DNA from: CAYONP01 sp964405335
Lineage (GTDB): Bacteria; Armatimonadota; UBA10988
Assembly (NCBI GenBank): GCA_964405335.1
Contig: CAYONP010000058.1
Coordinates: 1 to 36,411 of the forward strand
Direction of reading: 5' to 3'
DNA length: 36,411 nucleotides
Under the pieces are notes generated by a model, which saw only the letters and a list, made by a program, of their open reading frames with translations, did not search any database and was not told the DNA's origin. Shown here one piece after another: positions 30,902 to 36,411 of this stretch. Numbering within the stretch: position 1 is the stretch's first letter; each line of letters starts with the position of its first letter. A program made the position numbers and the translations under genes.

Positions 30902-30931
30902 TTGACAAGCGCCGTCTGGTCAGCCGACAAT
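30902..30931 (+). promoter_or_regulatory. Promoter of the PmoA-like gene
   Basis: -35 TTGACA (30902-30907, consensus), 18-bp spacer, -10 GACAAT (30926-30931), 20 nt before the ATG at 30951. Confidence 0.6.
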
Positions 30932-30950
30932 CAGCGGCGGAGCGACCGTC

Positions 30951-32060
30951 ATGATCGGCCGCCTGCGCATTCCGCTCCGCCTGCACCCCGCCCCGCGGCG
31001 TCCCTGCCCCGTCAGCATCGGGCTCGACTCGGCCCGGTGTGGTCCAGACGCCGTGCCGGAGGCTGCCCGGCTGGCCGGCGGCGCGGCCCTCGACGTCGAG
31101 GTCGACGACGGCGTCTGGCGCCTGAGCTGGCTGGCCGAGCGGGCGGAAGAGCTGCTCGAGGTGCCGCTCGCGCCGGCCGCGCCACCCTTCCCGCGGGTCA
31201 CCGCCGAACCGCGGCTCGCCGGCGCGGCGGCGCTGCTGGTCGACGGCATCGAGCGGCTGGTGGTCCACTACGCGCCGGCCGAGGGCAAGCCGTTCTGCCA
31301 CCCACTGATTGGCCCGGCGGGGATCTCCCTGACCCGCCTGGGTCAACCACCCGACGCCGATGGGCGGACGCACTCGCACGGGCTCTGGCTCGGCCATGCC
31401 GACCTGGATGGGTGCAACTTCTGGGACGACCGCGAGGGACCGGGCCGGCAGGTCTACCAGAGCTTCGAGCGGTTCGACGACGGCGCGGCGTCGGGGCGAC
31501 TGACGGCGCTCTACGCCTGGCTGGCCGGCGAGCAGATGGCCCTGGTCGAGCGCCGCGACCTGCGTCTCTGGCCGCTGCCCGGCGGCGAGACGATGCTCGA
31601 CCTGAGCCTTGAGTTGAGCGCCCACGACGCGCCGGTGCGACTGGCTCGCACGCCGTTCGGCCTGCTCGCGGTGCGCCTGGCGCGGACCATGTGGCCAAGC
31701 CGCGGCGGGCGGATCGAAGACTCGACCGGCGAGCTGGACGAGGCCGGCATCCAGCATCGCCGGGCTCGATGGTGCGACTTCGCCGGGCCCGTGGCACCGG
31801 GGCAGGTCAACGGTCTGGCGATCTTCGACCACGAGCAGAACCCTGAGTATCCGACCTGGTGGCATGTCCGCGACGACGGCTGGATGAGCCCGGCGCTCTG
31901 CCTGCAGCGTGACCTGCTGATTGAGCCGGCAGCGCCGCTGAGGCTGCGCTACCGGCTCTATGCACACAACGGCTTTGCCGCCGACGCCGGCCTCGACGAA
32001 CAGCACGAGCAGTGGCTCGAGCCGCCGGCCGTCGAGGTCGGCGAGGCGGTGCCGGACTAG
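30951..32060 (+). CDS. DUF6807/'PmoA'-family protein
   Basis: A 369-residue protein of the beta-sandwich family annotated as 'methane oxygenase PmoA' or DUF6807, a misleading name because it is unrelated to membrane methane monooxygenase. Recognised from 'GRTHSHGLWLGHADLDGCNF' (138-157, His141/His143/His149) and the matching C-terminal 'FDHEQNPEYPTWWHVRDDGW', which fit the family's conserved 'H..slWfaHGdvNG.dFW' and 'HPsNpryPt.whvR.yG' patterns. Members are common near sugar oxidoreductases and isomerases in Planctomycetota and relatives, suggesting carbohydrate metabolism. CGGAG precedes the ATG. Its stop overlaps the stop of the convergent subtilase within CTAG. Confidence 0.8.
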   Translation: MIGRLRIPLRLHPAPRRPCPVSIGLDSARCGPDAVPEAARLAGGAALDVEVDDGVWRLSWLAERAEELLEVPLAPAAPPFPRVTAEPRLAGAAALLVDGIERLVVHYAPAEGKPFCHPLIGPAGISLTRLGQPPDADGRTHSHGLWLGHADLDGCNFWDDREGPGRQVYQSFERFDDGAASGRLTALYAWLAGEQMALVERRDLRLWPLPGGETMLDLSLELSAHDAPVRLARTPFGLLAVRLARTMWPSRGGRIEDSTGELDEAGIQHRRARWCDFAGPVAPGQVNGLAIFDHEQNPEYPTWWHVRDDGWMSPALCLQRDLLIEPAAPLRLRYRLYAHNGFAADAGLDEQHEQWLEPPAVEVGEAVPD

Positions 32061-34330
32061 CCGGCCCGGCCGATCAGCCAGGGCAGCAGCTCCCACGGCT
32101 CGAGCCGCCCGTTGCCGTTGCGGTCGGCCGACTGACCGCTTCGGTCCCAGTCCGGGTAGGGCTCGTAGCCGTCATTGCCCAGGCGGGCCTGGTCATCGCC
32201 GACAATGCGCTCGCGCCGCCCGTCGTCGGCCTGCCACTCCCCGCTGAAGCGGTAGACTCCGCCGCGGTCGGGCGCTTGGACGACCAGCCGGAGGCGGACC
32301 TCGTCGCGCGGTCGATCGATCCGCCAAGTGATCCGCCCGTTGCGGTCGACCTGCAGCGGTCGCGGGTCGGCGCGCACGTAGCGCCAGCCGCTGGGGAGCT
32401 GTTCGGTGACGGTCAGGCGGTTGGGCGGGCGCTGGTCGGTCCAGAACCGGTACTCGATGGTCGCCTGCTCGCGCGGCCCGAAGTAGCGCGGCAAGGTGCG
32501 CTCGAGGCGCGTGCCGCGGTAGTCTGGGTAGGGCTCGCCCGGCCCGGGCCGGTAGGCATCGCCGTGGTGCGGCGGCGGGGTGACCAGCGCGCGCAGGCGC
32601 CGGCCCTCGCGGATCTCGGCCGGCACGTTGCGCACCCGCGCCGAGCCGCCGGCGGTGGTGATGCTGAAGTGGAGCAACTGACCGCCCGAATTGGTCGGGT
32701 CTTCGATCAGCAGGTACCACTCGTGCCGCCCGTCGAGCCAACGCTCGTAGCCGCTCAGATCGGCGCGCAGGCCGTAGGTCCGCACCCGCCCGCCGTCATG
32801 GCCGCGGCCGCGGTAGACGTCCTCCTGCTCGGTCAGCCGGACCAGAAGCGGCCGGAACGGATCGCCCTGCACGCCGATGCTGAGGTCCAGCCGCTCGGGC
32901 CGCGAGTGGCGCACCTCCGCCTCGGCATAGGCGACGTGGACCGGCTGGTGCGGTGGGTACGGGTCGTAGTACGGACCGTCCGGGTAATCCGGGTAGTCCT
33001 GATAGTCCGGATAGTCCGGCCGGTACGGTGGCCGCGGCTCGCCGGGCCGGTAGCCGATCCGCTCGTAGCAGCGCTGGAGGTTGACGCGGCCGGCGCCGGC
33101 GGCGTGGTCGAACCCCTGGGCGCCGAGGTCATCGGCCGAATCAAGCAGCACCGCGCGCAGCTCGTCGGCACCGAGCCAGGGCTGGGCCTGCTTGAGCAGC
33201 GCCACCGCGCCGGTGATGTGCGGTGCCGCGGCGCTGGTGCCGTCGAAGCTGCCGTAGCGGCTGCCCGGCAGCGCGCTGACGATGTCGGCGCCCGGCGCGA
33301 CCAGGTCGGGCTTGGCCACGCTGCGGCCCTGGTATTGAGCCGGCCCGCGCGAGCTGAAGCGCGAGACCTGATCGTCGCGGTCGAGCGCGCCGACGCCGAG
33401 CACGTGCGGGTAGTTGCCGGGGAACGCCGTGCTGGCGTTGCCCGGGCCGTGGTTACCGATGGCGAAGACCGGCGTGATGCCGGCCGCCAGCCAGTTGGCC
33501 ACCGCGTCCTGGAAGTAGGGTGCGGTGCCCAGGCCGCCCCACGAGTTGTTGACCGCTACCGGCGCATCATCGGTCCGCGGGTCGCCGTCGGGGTCGAGCA
33601 TGAAGTCCATCGCGCGCAGCACGTCGGCGGTGTCGCCGACGCCACGCGAATCGAGCACCTTGGCCACCAGGAAGCCTGCCTCGGGCGCGACGCCGATGCC
33701 GCCGGCGCCGGCCGCCGTGCCGAGGGTGTGCGTGCCGTGACCGTTGTCGTCATAGGCGTCGCGGCGGCTGTTGACGAAATCGCGGAAACCGGCCAAGCGC
33801 CCGCGCAGCGCCGGGTGGCTCGGGTCGACACCCGAATCGAGGCTGCCGATCAGCACGCCGCGGCCGGTCACCCCCTGCCGCCACAGCGCGGGCGCGCCAA
33901 TGCGCTCGATGTTCCAGGTCGGCGAGCCGCCGAAGCTGGCCGCCCGCGAGCCGTCCGGCGCGACCAGCGCCACCGGCTCGGCGGCATAGACCGTGGCCAC
34001 GTCGCCGCGGTCGGCCACCTGGCGCACCAGCTCGGGCGGACCGGTCAGGATCACCGCGTTGGTGACCTTGATCGACTGCACGCCGGCGGCGCGCGCCGAG
34101 CGCGTGGTCAACGAGGCGATCAGCTCGCGCTGGCTCTCGTCGGCAAGGGCCGCCAGCCGCTCGACATGGCTGCCGCCGCCCGCCACCGAGCGGGTGGTGC
34201 GCATGGTCACGATGACGGTTACCGGCGCATTGCCGCCGCGGTCGAGCTGCCGGCGCAGCGCCGGATCGAGGTCCGCCGTCGCCGGTAGCGCCACCAGCAG
34301 TAACCCAACCAAGCTCGTGGTTTTCATCAT
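32057..34330 (-). CDS. Secreted subtilisin-like protease (S8)
   Basis: A 757-residue protein. The signal peptide ends near 'LPATA', followed by a propeptide-like domain (about 30-120), then a catalytic domain (about 140-425) with Asp165 ('GSLDSGVDPSH'), His198 ('NGHGTHTLGT'), oxyanion Asn293 ('AIGNHGPGN') and Ser366 ('DGTSAAAPH'). A remarkable linker (about 428-463) is built of Pro-Asp-Tyr units. About 290 residues of beta-sandwich-like sequence follow, ending in an EF-hand-like loop 'DRNGNGRLEPWELL'. GGAGG lies before two consecutive ATGs; the second, at 34327, has better spacing. The linker may carry the protease out from the surface, and the C terminus may bind calcium. Confidence 0.92.
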   Translation of the reverse strand: MMKTTSLVGLLLVALPATADLDPALRRQLDRGGNAPVTVIVTMRTTRSVAGGGSHVERLAALADESQRELIASLTTRSARAAGVQSIKVTNAVILTGPPELVRQVADRGDVATVYAAEPVALVAPDGSRAASFGGSPTWNIERIGAPALWRQGVTGRGVLIGSLDSGVDPSHPALRGRLAGFRDFVNSRRDAYDDNGHGTHTLGTAAGAGGIGVAPEAGFLVAKVLDSRGVGDTADVLRAMDFMLDPDGDPRTDDAPVAVNNSWGGLGTAPYFQDAVANWLAAGITPVFAIGNHGPGNASTAFPGNYPHVLGVGALDRDDQVSRFSSRGPAQYQGRSVAKPDLVAPGADIVSALPGSRYGSFDGTSAAAPHITGAVALLKQAQPWLGADELRAVLLDSADDLGAQGFDHAAGAGRVNLQRCYERIGYRPGEPRPPYRPDYPDYQDYPDYPDGPYYDPYPPHQPVHVAYAEAEVRHSRPERLDLSIGVQGDPFRPLLVRLTEQEDVYRGRGHDGGRVRTYGLRADLSGYERWLDGRHEWYLLIEDPTNSGGQLLHFSITTAGGSARVRNVPAEIREGRRLRALVTPPPHHGDAYRPGPGEPYPDYRGTRLERTLPRYFGPREQATIEYRFWTDQRPPNRLTVTEQLPSGWRYVRADPRPLQVDRNGRITWRIDRPRDEVRLRLVVQAPDRGGVYRFSGEWQADDGRRERIVGDDQARLGNDGYEPYPDWDRSGQSADRNGNGRLEPWELLPWLIGRAG

Positions 34331-34450
34331 CGTCCTCCGCCAGGTTGTGCCTGACTCGAAGCTGCGGACGCGGCTCCCAGGCGGGGCGTCAACGCGCCGG
34401 CGTTACGCCGCGGAGACGGGATGATGACGAGATTACTGAGCCGGTGGCGG

Positions 34451-35053
34451 TCAGCTGAGCAGCTCGGGCTCGGCGAGGAGGAGGTGCAACATGCGGCGCA
34501 GCGCCTGGCCGCGGTGGCTGAGCCGGTTCTTCTCGTCGGCCGGCAGCTCGGCCGCGCGGCGGCGGTCGGGCAGCTCGAAGATGGGATCGTAGCCGAACCC
34601 GTCGCTGCCACGCGGCGGGCCGACCACGCGACCCTCCCAGGTCGCCTGACAGAGCCGTTCGGCCCGCGCGGGAGTGACCAGGGCCACGGCGCAGACGAAC
34701 CGCGCCGGGCTCGACTCGATGCCCCGGTCGGCCAGTTCGTCGAGCAGCAGAGTCACGCGCTGGGCGTCGGTCAGTCCCGGCCCGCCGTACCGAGCCGAGT
34801 GCAGGCCCGGTTCGCCGTCGAGCGCGTCGACGCAGAGCCCGCTGTCATCGGCCAGGGCCGGCAGCCGGGCGGCCGCCGCCACGGCGCGGGCCTTGATCAG
34901 CGCATTGGCCGCAAAGCTCTGACCATCCTCGCGGATGGCCAGCCCGTCGGCCACCTGGTCGAGCCCGACCACCTCGATGCCGTGGGCCGCGAGCATCGCG
35001 CCGAGTTCGGCCAGCTTGCCGGGATTGCGGGTGGCGAGGACCAGTTTCGGCAT
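34451..35053 (-). CDS. rdgB: XTP/dITP diphosphatase (RdgB/HAM1)
   Basis: A 200-residue house-cleaning enzyme that hydrolyses ITP, dITP and XTP to the monophosphates. 'LVLATRNPGKLAEL' (4-17) is the N-terminal nucleotide contact, 'SFAANALIKARAVA' and 'ALADDSGLCVDALDGEPGL' (with the catalytic Asp pair) follow, and 'GSDGFGYDPIFELP' and 'LSHRGQALRRM' complete the family signatures. The ATG at 35053 has GGAG five bases upstream; the GTG two codons earlier is less likely. It lies 25 nt downstream of queA, probably in the same operon. Confidence 0.95.
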   Translation of the reverse strand: MPKLVLATRNPGKLAELGAMLAAHGIEVVGLDQVADGLAIREDGQSFAANALIKARAVAAAARLPALADDSGLCVDALDGEPGLHSARYGGPGLTDAQRVTLLLDELADRGIESSPARFVCAVALVTPARAERLCQATWEGRVVGPPRGSDGFGYDPIFELPDRRRAAELPADEKNRLSHRGQALRRMLHLLLAEPELLS

Positions 35054-35078
35054 GGGCACTCCGACTCGCGGCGTTACG

Positions 35079-36086
35079 TCAGAGAATCAGCATCGCGTCG
35101 CCGAAGCTCAGCAGCCGGTAACGCTCGGCAAACGCCGCCTGGTACGCCGAGCCCATCAGCTCCGCGCCGGCGAAGGCACAGACCAGAGCATACAACGTGG
35201 TGCCGGGCAGGTGGAAGTTGGTCAGCAGCGAGTCGACTAGCCGGAACCCGAACCCCGGAGTGATGAACAGCTCGGTCCAGCCGGCCAGCGCGCCGTTCGA
35301 CCGCGCCACGGTCTCGAGCACGCGCACCGAGGTGGTGCCGACCGCGACCACGCGCCCGCCGGCGGCGCGGGTCTGGCGCACCGCCTCGACCGTCTCGGCC
35401 GGTGCCTGCCACGCCTCGGTGTGGATCGGATGCTCCTCGACCAGTTCGGTCTGCACCGGTCGGAACGTATCGAGCCCGACATGCAGCGTGACCGCCGCGC
35501 GCTGGACCCCGCGGCCGGCCAGCTCGGCCAGCAGCGCCGGCGTGAAGTGCAGCCCGGCGGTCGGCGCCGCGGCCGAACCCTCGTCGCGGGCATAGACCGT
35601 CTGGTAGCGCTCGCGATCGGCCAGTTGCTCGTGGATGTACGGTGGAAGCGGCATCTGGCCGATGCGGCCGAGCGCCGCGCGCAGGCCGCCGGGCGGCGCG
35701 AAGGTGACGCTCCAGCGCCCGTCGCCGAGCCGCTCGGCGCAGGTCGCCGTCACCGCGCCGAGGTCGACCGTCGTGCCCTGCCGCAGCCGCCGGCCGGGCC
35801 GGCAGAGCGCCTCCCACCGATCGGCCGCCAGCTCGCGCAGCAGCAGGATCTCGACCTCGCCGCCGGTCGGCTTGCGGCCGATCAGGCGGGCCGGGAGCAC
35901 GCGCGAGTCGTTGACCACCAGCAGGTCGCCGGCGCGGAGCAGGTGGAGGATGTCGCGGAATCCACGGTGGCTGATCACGCCTGTAGCGCGATCGACGACC
36001 ATCAACCGCGAAGCGTCGCGCGGCTCGAGCGGCTGCTGAGCGATCAGCTCGGCCGGCAGGTCGAACTCGAGCTCCTCGCGCCGCAT
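35079..36086 (-). CDS. queA: tRNA S-adenosylmethionine ribosyltransferase-isomerase
   Basis: A 335-residue protein that adds the epoxycyclopentane group from AdoMet to preQ1 in tRNA, the penultimate step of queuosine synthesis. 'FDLPAELIAQQPLEPRDASR' is the family N terminus, 'LLVVNDSRVLPARLIG' the next conserved block, then 'APTAGLHFTPALL', 'LHVGLDTFRPV' and 'TNFHLPGTTLYALVCAFAG'. Full length for the family. The ATG shares its first base with the stop of the upstream gene (TGATG), which indicates coupling. Confidence 0.96.
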   Translation of the reverse strand: MRREELEFDLPAELIAQQPLEPRDASRLMVVDRATGVISHRGFRDILHLLRAGDLLVVNDSRVLPARLIGRKPTGGEVEILLLRELAADRWEALCRPGRRLRQGTTVDLGAVTATCAERLGDGRWSVTFAPPGGLRAALGRIGQMPLPPYIHEQLADRERYQTVYARDEGSAAAPTAGLHFTPALLAELAGRGVQRAAVTLHVGLDTFRPVQTELVEEHPIHTEAWQAPAETVEAVRQTRAAGGRVVAVGTTSVRVLETVARSNGALAGWTELFITPGFGFRLVDSLLTNFHLPGTTLYALVCAFAGAELMGSAYQAAFAERYRLLSFGDAMLIL

Positions 36087-36411
36087 CAGCCGACCAGCCG
36101 CGATACGTCATCGAGCCGCCTGGCCAGGCCGGCGCGGTCGAGGCCGCGCCAGGCGTCGCCACCCACCGCGGCGCGCAGGGCGGCGGCCACCTCGCCGAGC
36201 AGCCTGGCCGCCTCGAGCGCCGCCGGGTTGCGCCAGGACGAGGCGAGCACCTCGAGCGCCGTGCCGCGCCGGGCCAGGGCAATAACCTCGTCGGTCGAGC
36301 CCGGCCCACGGCGCAGGCGGTGGAGCAGGTCGAGCCGCAGGTACTCGGCCTCGGCGTGGAACAAGTCGGCAACCAGCGCTTCGGCGGGCGGGTCGAGGGG
36401 TCGGGCGACGC
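36086..36411 (-). CDS. 3' end of an unidentified gene, truncated by the window
   Basis: An open frame of 107 codons from the window edge. It has no stop on its 5' side within the window, so the start lies outside; the TTG at 36364 is unlikely to be the true start. The visible part is helical and Arg/Leu/Ala-rich ('AEYLRLDLLHRLRRG', 'ALEAARLLGEVAAALRAAVG') with no motif I can name. It could be the C-terminal helical region of a replication or AAA+ protein such as a DNA polymerase III clamp-loader subunit, but this is only a guess from composition. Coupled to queA by a 1-nt overlap. Confidence 0.55.
   Translation of the reverse strand, partial: VARPLDPPAEALVADLFHAEAEYLRLDLLHRLRRGPGSTDEVIALARRGTALEVLASSWRNPAALEAARLLGEVAAALRAAVGGDAWRGLDRAGLARRLDDVSRLVG

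Noticed and set aside
32960..33030. Direct DNA repeats of the GTAGTCCGG/GATAGTCCGG type, considered as a CRISPR array
   Set aside because: They encode the Tyr-Pro-Asp linker of the subtilase and have no spacer structure.
32012..34288. 758-codon open frame opposite the subtilase
   Set aside because: The subtilase has a full catalytic triad; the opposite frame has no feature beyond composition.

Overview
This is a high-GC (roughly 70% by eye) bacterial chromosome segment carrying about 30 genes, most in short operons with 1-4 nt stop/start overlaps. No plasmid, phage or complete insertion sequence is visible. Three paralogous prepilin-like proteins (the 'FTLIELLVVIAIIAIL...FPVFARAREKARQ' type, ending in a ...DGHVK motif), a GH50 agarase-like glycosidase, a DUF6807/PmoA-like protein, two sugar-isomerase-like TIM barrels and a UVR-containing ClpC point to a heterotroph of the Armatimonadota/Planctomycetota kind of gene content. 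That placement is an inference from gene families only.

Layout. 1-2064: TPR membrane protein and hemL. 2076-2153: large palindromic repeat. 2191-6097 (-): GH50-like glycosidase, sensor kinase and LuxR-type response regulator in one overlapping operon. 6122-8496 (-): REC-GGDEF diguanylate cyclase followed by an HtrA-like protease. 8591-10118 (-): nitroreductase and CNNM/CBS membrane protein. 10194-10266: a GGGACGGACCC inverted repeat. 10319-11137: lipoprotein. 11193-14961: cluster of three prepilin-like genes and three small lipoproteins. 15125-17692 (-): clpC. 17832-18728 (-): branched-chain aminotransferase (ilvE-like). 18873-20546: small accessory island with a decayed RelE-type toxin/antitoxin pair facing a two-gene HEPN-like module. 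20696-20923: tRNA-Glu, tRNA-Val, tRNA-Phe. 20952-24639 (-): epimerase, Eis-like acetyltransferase, ankyrin protein. 24705-25468 (-): two-gene membrane/soluble unit. 25535-27536 (+): GT87-like glycosyltransferase and a second TIM-barrel epimerase. 27604-29877 (+): exported repeat protein, followed by a perfect 17-bp hairpin of the GGGACGGACCC family. 29937-30861 (-): folB and 5-formyl-THF cyclo-ligase. 30951-34330: PmoA-like protein and a convergent subtilase. 34451-36411 (-): rdgB, queA and the 3' part of an unidentified gene cut by the window edge.

What stands out. (1) The pilin/lipoprotein cluster: two of the lipoproteins share a C-T-S-x-K-R ... GGGPMDPN signature, and all three pilin genes have a promoter with a 17-bp spacer and an almost constant 68-70 nt from the -10 box to the start codon. 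(2) The two-gene module at 19390-20546, with an RX4H HEPN-like motif in one protein and an uncharacterised partner, lying beside three tRNA genes. (3) At least two families of palindromic repeats. (4) Two genes whose reading frames appear to need a CTG start. Ten sigma-70-like promoters could be placed by eye, and they agree with each other well enough to suggest a local consensus (-35 TTGACn, 17 bp, -10 TAnnnT).
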